A DNA stretch of 13,027 nucleotides from Anaerolineae bacterium (GTDB lineage: Bacteria > Chloroflexota > Anaerolineae > Aggregatilineales > UBA2796), in assembly GCA_020851855.1 (NCBI GenBank), contig JADZBY010000200.1, forward strand, positions 1 through 13,027. The letters run 5' to 3'. Every line of letters starts with the position of its first letter. Positions within the stretch are counted from its first letter, which is position 1. The notes under the pieces were generated by a model that saw only the letters and a program-made list of their open reading frames with translations, ran no database searches and was not told the DNA's origin. The position numbers and the translations under genes were made by a program. Positions 1 to 7,752 of this stretch are shown here, in pieces.

Positions 1-34
1 ATGGTGTCTCTCTCAGCGTTTCGTGTCAAACCCA

Positions 35-994
35 TCAAAACAAGCGAAGTTGGCCTTTGAGGGAGTCTTCAGAGGGCATGTCTGGCTCTGATGAATCGAA
101 ATCGGGCAGGCGAAGCGCGCCCGCTGGATCAGCGCGAAGTGGGCGCGCACCCTGGTTGAGGAGCAGGCGGTTGCCGCTCGCGCTGGATGGCAGGCCGGGC
201 ATGTCCAGCGCATAACACGGCAGGCCGAGCTTCAGGGCGCGCTGTCCGGCGGCGAGCGTCCCGCCCGTATCGCCCGCCTCGGTGACAATCAGCGCCCGCG
301 ACAAGCCGAGGATCGTATTGTTCCGGATCATGGCGTTCTGCGTGGACCACGGCGCGCCCGGCGGGAACTCCGAGGCGACGACGAATCGGTCGGGCGTGGC
401 CTCGTAGGCGGCGCGCAAGTCGGCGTGCAGCCGGAACTTCAGAATCCCTTCCGGCAAAACGAGGACCGTCACGCCGCCCGCCGCGACTGCGCTCACGTGC
501 GCGGCGAGATCGGTTCCCGGCGCGTGTCCGCTGATCACGTTCAAGCCGCGCGTCGCCGCCTGGGCCGCCAGATCGCGCGCCGCACCGACTCCGGCCTCGG
601 ACGTGCGCCGCGAGCCGCTGAACGCCACGCCCACACCGCCGAGCCGGGGCGCTTCTCCCAGCACGTACAGCACAGGCGGCGCGCCCTCGCCCAGCCGCGC
701 CGCGAACTGCGCCGGGTAAGCGTCGTCGCCCAGCGCCACTATCTGGACGCGCGCCGCGTCGAGCTTTTCCAGGATCGCGGCGGCGTCATCCGGCGACGTG
801 GCGAGCACGGCGTGGGCCAGGTCTGGCTTCAGACCGGTCTGTTGGGACCATGTTTGTGCATCCCAGGTGAACAGATCGGACAGCGCGGCGGATGCGCCCT
901 GTGCCCAGGTGAGCAGCCGGTAAAGTGTGCGCGCGCCCAGGCCGGGAACGCTGTGCAGGCGGATCAGCGAGAGGCTGTCAAAGAAAGTCGGCAT
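35..994 (-). CDS. dprA: DprA/Smf-family DNA-processing protein, divergent, no C-terminal winged helix
   Basis: The protein has 319 residues from ATG 994. DprA proteins bind single-stranded DNA and load RecA during natural transformation. Residues 12-28 (LHSVPGLGARTLYRLL) look like a helix-hairpin-helix. The Rossmann-like Smf core runs from about 105 to 285: FSGSRRTSEAG (125-135), GLNVISGHAPGTDLAAH (150-166), GGVTVLVLPEG (173-183), RNNTILGLSRALIVTEAGDTGGTLAAGQRA (224-253) and a final PG-like segment near 266. The family usually has 'SGlArGiD' and 'RNRiIsgLs'; here these read SGHAPGTD and RNNTILGLS, so the phosphate-binding region is altered. The tail after 290 is short and acidic, with no winged-helix domain. 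An in-frame ATG at 1030 lies over the likely -10 box, so 994 is preferred. Family assignment is firm; a transformation role is uncertain because no com genes are present. Confidence 0.85.
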   Translation of the reverse strand: MPTFFDSLSLIRLHSVPGLGARTLYRLLTWAQGASAALSDLFTWDAQTWSQQTGLKPDLAHAVLATSPDDAAAILEKLDAARVQIVALGDDAYPAQFAARLGEGAPPVLYVLGEAPRLGGVGVAFSGSRRTSEAGVGAARDLAAQAATRGLNVISGHAPGTDLAAHVSAVAAGGVTVLVLPEGILKFRLHADLRAAYEATPDRFVVASEFPPGAPWSTQNAMIRNNTILGLSRALIVTEAGDTGGTLAAGQRALKLGLPCYALDMPGLPSSASGNRLLLNQGARPLRADPAGALRLPDFDSSEPDMPSEDSLKGQLRLF

Positions 995-1030
995 GTCACA
1001 AACAACTATTCCGTATCGCGTATGCCTCAC

Positions 1031-1060
1031 ATTGTAATGCGCCGTCCGCGTCCCGCCGAA
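1031..1060 (-). promoter_or_regulatory. Candidate dprA promoter
   Basis: On the minus strand, TACAAT (1036-1031) sits 18 nt downstream of a weak TTCGGC -35-like box (1060-1055). Transcription would start near 1024, about 30 nt upstream of ATG 994. The same TACAAT hexamer serves the tRNA-Gln and kinase promoters here. The -35 match is poor. Confidence 0.4.
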
Positions 1061-1096
1061 TCACAATTCTGTCGCGGACGCCCCCGCCCGCCGCCC

Positions 1097-1126
1097 TTGC
1101 CCGTCCCTGTCCGACTGTGATACAAT
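1097..1126 (+). promoter_or_regulatory. tRNA-Gln promoter
   Basis: TTGCCC (1097-1102), an 18-nt spacer and TACAAT (1121-1126) preceded by TGA, giving an extended -10. The predicted start, about 7 nt downstream, falls just before the tRNA 5' end at 1138, as expected for a tRNA with a short leader. Confidence 0.65.
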
Positions 1127-1137
1127 GCCACCAGCCT

Positions 1138-1209
1138 TGGGGAGTCGCCAAGTGGCAAGGCAGCGGACTTTGGATCCGCTATTCGCAGGTTCGAATCCTG
1201 CCTCCCCAG
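1138..1209 (+). tRNA. tRNA-Gln (anticodon TTG)
   Basis: This is a 72-nt cloverleaf. The 7-bp acceptor stem pairs TGGGGAG (1138-1144) with CTCCCCA (1202-1208), with discriminator G1209. The D arm is GCC/GGC. The anticodon stem GCGGA/TCCGC encloses loop CTTTGGA, with anticodon TTG at 1170-1172. The T arm is GCAGG-TTCGAAT-CCTGC. The T1-A72 pair is typical of bacterial tRNA-Gln, which reads CAA and CAG. CCA is not encoded: the next bases are C then ACG. Confidence 0.97.
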
Positions 1210-1213
1210 CACG

Positions 1214-1252
1214 ACGCGGCGGCGGGTTACCCGGTCCGCCGCGTTCCTTTTC
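1214..1252 (+). terminator. Intrinsic terminator of tRNA-Gln
   Basis: A perfect 9-bp stem pairs ACGCGGCGG (1214-1222) with CCGCCGCGT (1236-1244) around a 13-nt loop. It is followed by TCCTTTTCC. The hairpin starts 5 nt after the tRNA end. Confidence 0.8.
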
Positions 1253-1253
1253 C

Positions 1254-1290
1254 GCCTCTCGCCATCAGGCAGAGGGGTCGGGGTGAGGGT
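1254..1290 (+). repeat. Degenerate REP-like repeat fragment
   Basis: A CCTCT...AGAGG hairpin (1255-1259/1271-1275) is followed by GGGGTGAGG (1280-1288). The segment from AGAGGGG to GGGGTGAGG matches the right arm of the structured element at 10593-10614, apart from two changed bases and one missing base in the middle. This suggests a dispersed repeat family in this genome. The fragment lies just upstream of the riboswitch promoter. Confidence 0.5.
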
Positions 1291-1299
1291 TTCTGCCGT

Positions 1300-1328
1300 T
1301 TGCCGAAAACGCGCGAGTGTGGTACAGT
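1300..1328 (+). promoter_or_regulatory. Promoter of the cobalamin-riboswitch operon
   Basis: TTGCCG (1300-1305), a 17-nt spacer and TACAGT (1323-1328). Transcription would begin near 1335, giving a leader of about 390 nt that contains the riboswitch and terminator. The position upstream of the riboswitch P1 stem fits well. Confidence 0.65.
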
Positions 1329-1385
1329 GTGCGGCGGGTGCGGCTCGCCGTTCCAGTGCGGCCCGTATCCCATTTCCAACCCATA

Positions 1386-1528
1386 CGTCCCGAATCGGGT
1401 GACTGCCACGCCCGGAAGCAGCAGTCACGATGGGGGAAGCCGGTCCAAGTCCGGCGCTGTCCCGCAACTGTAGTCCACGCCCTGTTTCAACAGGCGTGGG
1501 GAGCCAGATTACCCGCCCGATTCAGACG
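1386..1528 (+). ncRNA. Cobalamin riboswitch (aptamer)
   Basis: The RNA senses cobalamin. The closing stem P1 pairs GAATCGGG (1392-1399) with CCCGATTC (1516-1523) and is extended by CGT/ACG. A hairpin TGACTGC/GCAGTCA (1400-1406/1421-1427) follows. The conserved core runs GGGGGAAGCCGGT (1432-1444), CCGGCGCTGTCCCGC (1451-1465), then AACTGTAG. A peripheral hairpin (1475-1499) has about 10 bp, one bulge and a TTCA loop. The B12 box GAGCCAGATTACCCGCC (1501-1517) closes the core. All main conserved blocks are present and in order. Downstream are a terminator and then the secreted-protein and ecfT genes, so ligand binding should lower their expression. Confidence 0.95.
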
Positions 1529-1570
1529 CACACGATCATCTCTCGTGGACCGGAGGTGGTGCATGGACTC

Positions 1571-1625
1571 GGACGGCTTTTGCAAGCGTCCCGCTCAACG
1601 CCTCTCCCATCGGAAGGCGTTTTTT
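1571..1625 (+). terminator. Riboswitch expression platform: intrinsic terminator with possible antiterminator pairing
   Basis: A 7-bp stem pairs AACGCCT (1597-1603) with AGGCGTT (1615-1621) around an 11-nt loop, followed by TTTTTT (1620-1625). It is a standard intrinsic terminator placed 98 nt before the start codon, so control is probably at transcription elongation. A second hairpin, GGAC-G-GCTT/AAGC-GTCC (1571-1591), precedes it. The sequence AGGCGT recurs at 1492-1497 in the 3' strand of the aptamer's peripheral hairpin and could pair with the terminator's 5' arm (1598-1603). That antiterminator is an inference. Confidence 0.8.
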
Positions 1626-1712
1626 GTTGTGCCCAACCCAATTCGAGCCGCTCAGCGCCCGCTCACCGGTCAAATCAACCTGTCTGCGCGCCTCTTTTTC
1701 ACACGCCTGCCT

Positions 1713-1717
1713 GGAGG
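1713..1717 (+). promoter_or_regulatory. Shine-Dalgarno site fixing the start at 1724
   Basis: GGAGG at 1713-1717 lies 6 nt before ATG 1724. It decides against upstream in-frame starts, which would run through the riboswitch. Confidence 0.85.
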
Positions 1718-1723
1718 AAACCG

Positions 1724-2734
1724 ATGAGCCGTCTGATCCCTCGCTTGCTGGTTGTATTGGCCCTGATCGCGCTCGTACTGGCCCTGACCGGCGCGCCCGT
1801 TCTCGCCCAGGACGCCCCGCCGGCGCTTAACTGCGGCGTGAACGTCGAGGCGGCGGGCGCGTGGCTGCAAAGTTTCCAGAGCGCCGATGGTGGCTTTGGT
1901 AATGGCTTCACCCCCGAAAGTGACCTGGGCGCGACCGCCGATGCGCTGACCGCTATCCTGAAATCCGGCCTGGACCTCGAATCCTTCCGGCGCGACGGCG
2001 TATCGCCGCTCGACTGGATCGCATCGAGGCTTGCGCCGGGCGCAGCGCTGAACGCCGGGCAGCTTGGCAAAGTCCTGTCGGCTGTCGCAGCGGCGGGCGC
2101 AGACCCGACCGACATTGGCGGCGTCGATCTGGTGGCCTTGACGGTCGCCGCGCTGGACAACGCACCGGACGCCAGCGGTTACCTGGGCATGGCGCTGGCC
2201 ATCCTCGGCCTGCACGATGCCGGGGCCGACGCCAGCATCCCCGCCGCCGCCGTCGAGGCGCTGCTCGCCGCCCGGACGGAGCAGGGAGCCATCGGCTTTG
2301 GCCCCGATCAGGCCCCCGACACGAACTCCACGGCGCTGCTGGCCAGGGTCGGCTCCGCGCTGCGCCGCAGCGACGTGCAGGGCGCGGCGCTGGATTACCT
2401 GAAGCCGCTTCAGAACGAAGACGGCGGCTGGCCATACCAGAGTCCGAGCGATTTCGGCACGGAGAGCGACGCCAACTCCACGGCGCTCGTGCTGCAGGCG
2501 CTCGTCGCGGCGGAAGTGCCCCTCGACGCCTGGAACAACCCGCACGAGTCGCTGGCGGCTTACCAGCTTGAGGATGGCTCGTTCACCTTCCAGCAGTCGA
2601 TGCCCGCGCCCAGCCTGCTGGCGACGGTCGGCGTGCTGCCCGCGGCCTGCGAAGCGGCGGCCTGGGCAGCCGAATGCTTGCAGTGCCCCATCGCGCTGCC
2701 CACGCGTGAGGCGACGCCCACGCCGGCGCAGTAA
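1724..2734 (+). CDS. Secreted alpha/alpha-barrel protein with prenyltransferase-type repeats, cobalamin-riboswitch controlled
   Basis: The protein has 336 residues. Residues 1-28 form a signal peptide (basic start, long Leu/Ala/Val core, VLA before QD) with no lipobox. The mature part has repeats seen in terpenoid-cyclase/prenyltransferase folds: QSADGGFG (52-59), QNEDGGWPYQSPSD followed by ANSTALVLQALVA (230-262), and QLEDGSFTFQ followed by PSLLATVGVLPA (281-307). No DxDD or other cyclase catalytic motif is visible, and export argues against terpene synthesis. Cysteines at 37, 309, 318 and 321 could form disulfides. The tail ends TPTPAQ, like a linker without a following domain. It follows the riboswitch and precedes ecfT by 31 nt. 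Eukaryotic intrinsic factor and transcobalamin have the same fold class, so extracellular corrinoid capture is a plausible but unproven role. Confidence 0.85.
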   Translation: MSRLIPRLLVVLALIALVLALTGAPVLAQDAPPALNCGVNVEAAGAWLQSFQSADGGFGNGFTPESDLGATADALTAILKSGLDLESFRRDGVSPLDWIASRLAPGAALNAGQLGKVLSAVAAAGADPTDIGGVDLVALTVAALDNAPDASGYLGMALAILGLHDAGADASIPAAAVEALLAARTEQGAIGFGPDQAPDTNSTALLARVGSALRRSDVQGAALDYLKPLQNEDGGWPYQSPSDFGTESDANSTALVLQALVAAEVPLDAWNNPHESLAAYQLEDGSFTFQQSMPAPSLLATVGVLPAACEAAAWAAECLQCPIALPTREATPTPAQ

Positions 2735-2765
2735 GGCATCCTTGAGGAACGTGGAGTAGAGCCGG

Positions 2766-3935
2766 ATGCAAGGCGAACAGAGCGCATCACGCCCCACCTT
2801 AACGCGCCCCAGGCGGACCGCCGAAGCGCGCGAACGCGCCACGCTGGCCCCCGACAGCCGCCCGTCCGGCCTGGACGTGCGCGCCTGGCTGGTATGGCTG
2901 CTGGCCGCGCTGGTCGCCGCCTCGCTCGCCTTTCACCCGGTCTACCTGGTCATCCTGATCGGCGTTGCCATCCTCACCTGGCCGGACGAAGGCGAGCGCG
3001 CCGGGCTGCTCAGCCTGCGCGCGCTGTTCCGCATCGCGATCATCGCCCTGGTCTTCGGCGCGGCCTTCAACGCGCTCATGGTGCGCACCGGCCAGACCGT
3101 GCTCGTCGACATCCCAGGCTGGCTTCCGCTCGTCGGCGGGCCGGTGTACCTGGAAGCGGCGCTCTTCGGGGCGATCAATGCGCTGCGCCTGATCGCCATC
3201 CTGTTTGCCTTCAGCCTGTTCAGCCGCGCCATCAACTTTGCAGACCTGATTCGCCTGTTGCCGCCCGCCTTCTTTGAGCTTGGCCTGATCGTCTCCATCT
3301 CGTTCACGCTTGCGCCGGCCATGCTGCGCGCCTTTGCCGAGATTCGGGAAGCGCAGGCGTTGCGTGGCCACCGCCCACGTGGCCTGCGCGACCTGCTGCC
3401 GCTCGTATCGCCGCTCGTCGTGACCGGCATGGAGCGCGCGCTGGCGCTGGCCGAGGCGATGGAAGCGCGTGGTTACGGCGCGCCTGGCGGGCAGGCGCAG
3501 CGCCGCGCCGCGCGGCGTGGGCAAGCCCTGACGCTACTCAGCCTGCCCGGCTTCGGAGTGGCCGCCCTGCTCATGTTGTTTGGCGCACCGGGCGCGCTGG
3601 CCTGGGCCGTCTTCGCGCTGAGCGCCGCTCTGCTTGCCCTCGGCTTGGTGTGGCTTTCCCGCCACACAGGCCGCACGCGCCTGCGCCGGGGCCGCTGGGG
3701 CCGCGCCGAGACGCTGGTCAGCCTGTGTGCGCTCACCGCGTTGGTCGCCTTTTTCGGGGCAGACCGTTCGGCGCTCGTGGTCGATGTCTACCAACTGGCG
3801 CAGGGGGCGTGGCCGGGCCTCGATCCCTGGCTGGGCATCGCGCTGGTTGGGTTGAGCGCGCCGGGCTTGATGGCGGGCCTTTCCGCGCCAGAAGACGCAC
3901 GTCAGGCAGAGGAACGCGCTGACCAGCCGCTTTGA
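2766..3935 (+). CDS. ecfT: ECF transporter transmembrane subunit EcfT/CbiQ-like, extended
   Basis: The protein has 389 residues. EcfT subunits couple paired ATPases to a substrate-binding S component for vitamin or metal uptake. Hydrophobic helices lie around 41-71, 87-105, 132-154 and 164-188. The coupling region has two Arg-Gly signatures: ALRGH (198-202) and MEARGYG (232-238). Further hydrophobic segments lie near 256-297, 314-331 and 352-372. Family members are usually about 250-270 residues, so the N-terminal 40 polar residues and the C-terminal 130 are additional. GGAG (2753-2756), 9 nt before ATG 2766, supports the start. It shares the riboswitch transcript with the secreted protein, suggesting cobalamin or cobalt as substrate. 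No ATPase or S component is in the window. Confidence 0.88.
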   Translation: MQGEQSASRPTLTRPRRTAEARERATLAPDSRPSGLDVRAWLVWLLAALVAASLAFHPVYLVILIGVAILTWPDEGERAGLLSLRALFRIAIIALVFGAAFNALMVRTGQTVLVDIPGWLPLVGGPVYLEAALFGAINALRLIAILFAFSLFSRAINFADLIRLLPPAFFELGLIVSISFTLAPAMLRAFAEIREAQALRGHRPRGLRDLLPLVSPLVVTGMERALALAEAMEARGYGAPGGQAQRRAARRGQALTLLSLPGFGVAALLMLFGAPGALAWAVFALSAALLALGLVWLSRHTGRTRLRRGRWGRAETLVSLCALTALVAFFGADRSALVVDVYQLAQGAWPGLDPWLGIALVGLSAPGLMAGLSAPEDARQAEERADQPL

Positions 3936-3960
3936 TTGCCCTTGTAGTTTCGTGTACAAT
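3932..3960 (+). promoter_or_regulatory. Kinase promoter, probably leaderless
   Basis: TTGATT (3932-3937), a 17-nt spacer and TACAAT (3955-3960). The -35 box overlaps the ecfT stop codon (3933-3935). The expected start point, about 3967-3968, coincides with the ATG at 3968, and no Shine-Dalgarno sequence precedes that ATG. Together this predicts a leaderless mRNA. Confidence 0.65.
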
Positions 3961-3967
3961 TCACGGT

Positions 3968-5314
3968 ATGGCAGCGCAGGAACAGCTACTGAATGGCCGC
4001 TACCGCCTGATCTCGCAGCAAGGCTCCGGTGGGATGGCGGTGGTCTACAAGGCACAGGACCTGGCATTGGGCCGGACTGTCGCCATCAAGATTCTGCGCC
4101 CCAGCCTCACCAGCGAGCCGTCCTTCCTGAACCGGTTCCGCCAGGAAGCGCGCAACGTCGCCAACCTGACGCACCCCAATATCGTGACCCTGTACGACGT
4201 GGGCCAGGACGGCAACACGTATTACATGGTCATGGAGTTTGTCGAAAGCCAGGACCTCAAGAAGCTGATCCGGGCCAGCGCGCCATTCAGCGTGGAGCGA
4301 GGGCTGAAGATCGGCATCCAGATTTGCGCGGGGCTGGGCTACGCGCACCGCGCCGGGCTGGTCCACGCCGACGTGAAGCCGCAGAACATCCTGGTGGACG
4401 CCAACGACAACGTGAAGATCACGGACTTCGGCATCGCGCAGGCGCTCTCGCACACCCAGCCGCAATCCCGGCAATCCGTCGTGTGGGGCAGCCCGCACTA
4501 CTTCTCGCCGGAGCAGGCCATGGGCGAGCCGCCGACGCCCGCCGCCGACGTGTACGCCATCGGCATCGTGCTCTTTGAGATGCTCACGGGCCGCCTGCCC
4601 TACAACGGCAACGACCAGCAAGAACTGGCCATGGCCCACATCAAGGAGCAGGTCCCGCACGTTCGCGACCTGAACCCGAATGTGCCCGCCAACGTCGATT
4701 GGGTCATCAACAAGGTCATGTCCAAAGAACCGGCCAACCGCTACCGCACGGCGGACCAGCTTGGCCGGATTCTGGAGAGCTATCAGAAACAGCTTGGCCT
4801 GCCGCCCCAACCTTCTGCGCCCGTCGGCGCGCCTGCCGGGGCGACGCAAACGCAGGTCAACCTCAATCCGCAGTCCGCATCGAGCAGCGCGGCGGCGACC
4901 TACCCGTCCGGCATCCCGGTGACGCCGCCCTATCCCGCCTCGTCGTCTGCGCCGGGCGCGGCCCCGGCCACGGGCCGCGGGCCGATGCAGCCCGCCATAC
5001 AGCCGCGCTCCGGCTCGTTGTCTCGCTCGCTAACCGGGCACACGCCGTCCGAGGGCGTGCGACCGGTGACCGGGCCATTTCGCCCGCCCGCCGCGCCGCC
5101 GTCGCCGCTGACCGGCGGCGCTGCCGGCCCGTATCCCGGCGCGTACAGCCCGGACATCGCCGGCGGCGCGCGCAGCGGCAACACGCCGAGCGTGCCGCAC
5201 ACGTCCACCTCGTCGCGCGCCAGCCTGGTGACCATCGCCCTGGGCCTCGTCGCCTTTCTGATGGTCATGGGCCTCATCGTGCTGGCGCTCGCGCTGCTGA
5301 CTGCCTTCCGCTAA
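3968..5314 (+). CDS. Membrane-anchored Ser/Thr protein kinase (PknB-like catalytic domain)
   Basis: The protein has 448 residues. The Hanks-type kinase domain spans about 10-275: glycine loop GSGGMAVVYKA (19-29), VAIK with Lys41, alpha-C Glu60, catalytic loop HADVKPQN (133-140) with Asp135, Lys137 and Asn140, DFG (153-155), and SPEQA (180-184). All catalytic residues are present, but the usual HRD arginine is Ala134, so it is a non-RD kinase. Residues 276-418 form a Pro/Ser/Gly-rich disordered linker. A single membrane helix (420-446) ends the protein, leaving essentially no outer sensor domain such as PASTA. It is therefore a cytoplasmic, tail-anchored kinase. ATG 3968 is preferred over an in-frame codon at 3932 because the promoter occupies that stretch. 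It appears monocistronic; its substrates are unknown. Confidence 0.92.
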   Translation: MAAQEQLLNGRYRLISQQGSGGMAVVYKAQDLALGRTVAIKILRPSLTSEPSFLNRFRQEARNVANLTHPNIVTLYDVGQDGNTYYMVMEFVESQDLKKLIRASAPFSVERGLKIGIQICAGLGYAHRAGLVHADVKPQNILVDANDNVKITDFGIAQALSHTQPQSRQSVVWGSPHYFSPEQAMGEPPTPAADVYAIGIVLFEMLTGRLPYNGNDQQELAMAHIKEQVPHVRDLNPNVPANVDWVINKVMSKEPANRYRTADQLGRILESYQKQLGLPPQPSAPVGAPAGATQTQVNLNPQSASSSAAATYPSGIPVTPPYPASSSAPGAAPATGRGPMQPAIQPRSGSLSRSLTGHTPSEGVRPVTGPFRPPAAPPSPLTGGAAGPYPGAYSPDIAGGARSGNTPSVPHTSTSSRASLVTIALGLVAFLMVMGLIVLALALLTAFR

Positions 5315-5376
5315 CCCGCACAGGGCGGCTTTCAATACGCTTGCCTGCCGCTTGCCTTCCAAAGCCATCACAATGC

Positions 5377-5405
5377 CTTTTTGTGTTGCTCCCTTATGAT
5401 AAAAT
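5377..5405 (+). promoter_or_regulatory. Second, weaker candidate promoter upstream of ftsH
   Basis: TAAAAT (5400-5405) preceded by TGA forms an extended -10-like box in a locally AT-rich stretch. The T-rich segment TTTTTG (5378-5383) lies 16 nt upstream. The -35 match is poor. The rest of the 5315-5582 gap shows no convincing gene. Confidence 0.3.
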
Positions 5406-5445
5406 GAAGATGAGAGGTTTGGGCATTTGCACCTAACGCAAGGTA

Positions 5446-5482
5446 AACTTCCCCTAAATTTCTGGGAAGTTGTTGGTATAAT
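5446..5482 (+). promoter_or_regulatory. ftsH promoter with overlapping inverted-repeat operator candidate
   Basis: TATAAT (5477-5482) preceded by TGG is a perfect extended -10 box. Immediately upstream is a perfect 8-bp inverted repeat, AACTTCCC (5446-5453) and GGGAAGTT (5464-5471), with a 10-nt AT-rich centre. It covers the -35 region. A dimeric regulator bound there would block or recruit polymerase. It does not match the CIRCE heat-shock element. Transcription would start near 5489, giving a leader of about 95 nt. Confidence 0.6.
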
Positions 5483-5582
5483 GCCCCTTCCCAACGTAAT
5501 GTGAACGAGCGCGTCACAGGGCTGCACCGGGTGCTGGCACAACGTATCAAGCCTGGGCGCGCCAGTCGGAGGCTTCCTCGCC

Positions 5583-7541
<1,959 letters not shown>

Positions 7542-7577
7542 ATCGCCTGCCTCTTTGACCGTGATTTGAACGTCGTG

Positions 7578-7605
7578 CAGGGCGGCTCGTTGGGGCCGCC
7601 CTGTT
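7578..7605 (+). terminator. Terminator-like hairpin after ftsH
   Basis: A perfect 9-bp stem pairs CAGGGCGGC (7578-7586) with GCCGCCCTG (7595-7603) around an 8-nt loop. Only a weak T-run (TTG) follows, so termination may be partial. It lies 36 nt after the ftsH stop. Confidence 0.6.
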
Positions 7606-7640
7606 GATCGAAGAATCGTATCCCGCTTCCACCTGACACA

Positions 7641-7704
7641 TTTCCCACTTGCAAATCTCCCGCTTTTTGGGAAACTAACGCGCGACGTGTGCCCGGTCTT
7701 GACC
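7641..7704 (+). promoter_or_regulatory. topA upstream region with inverted repeats; promoter not clear
   Basis: TTTCCC (7641-7646) and GGGAAA (7669-7674) form a spaced inverted repeat. An inner TCCC/GGGA hairpin (7658-7672) has a T-rich loop. TTGACC (7699-7704) is a fair -35 box, but no good -10 lies at 16-18 nt; TAAGAG at 7726 is 21 nt away. The GGGAAACT half resembles the ftsH repeat half GGGAAGTT. I infer that a promoter is here without being able to place it. Confidence 0.25.
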
Positions 7705-7752
7705 GCGACATATGCGCCGCGCCGGTAAGAGGTATTTTTGCCAGGAAATCGC

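Noticed and set aside
1..34. A gene fragment at the left edge
   Set aside because: Only 34 bases lie beyond the dprA stop, and no supported coding or RNA signal is visible.
995..1030. Upstream ATG of dprA at 1030
   Set aside because: It overlaps the likely -10 box TACAAT, and the family N-terminus starts near MPTFFDSL at 994.
1531..1547. Hairpin CACGA/TCGTG as the riboswitch kissing-loop partner (P13/L13)
   Set aside because: Its loop TCATCTC is not complementary to the L5 loop TCCAAGT, so a kissing interaction could not be supported.
3932..3967. Earlier in-frame start for the kinase
   Set aside because: Those 12 codons overlap the -35 and -10 boxes, and the family N-terminus (LLNGRYRLISQQGSGG) follows ATG 3968 closely.
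5446..5471. CIRCE heat-shock operator upstream of ftsH
   Set aside because: The arms AACTTCCC/GGGAAGTT and the 10-nt spacer do not match TTAGCACTC-N9-GAGTGCTAA.
7738..7752. TTG start for topA five codons upstream
   Set aside because: ATG 7753 gives the standard TopA N-terminus and has an AGGA site at suitable spacing.
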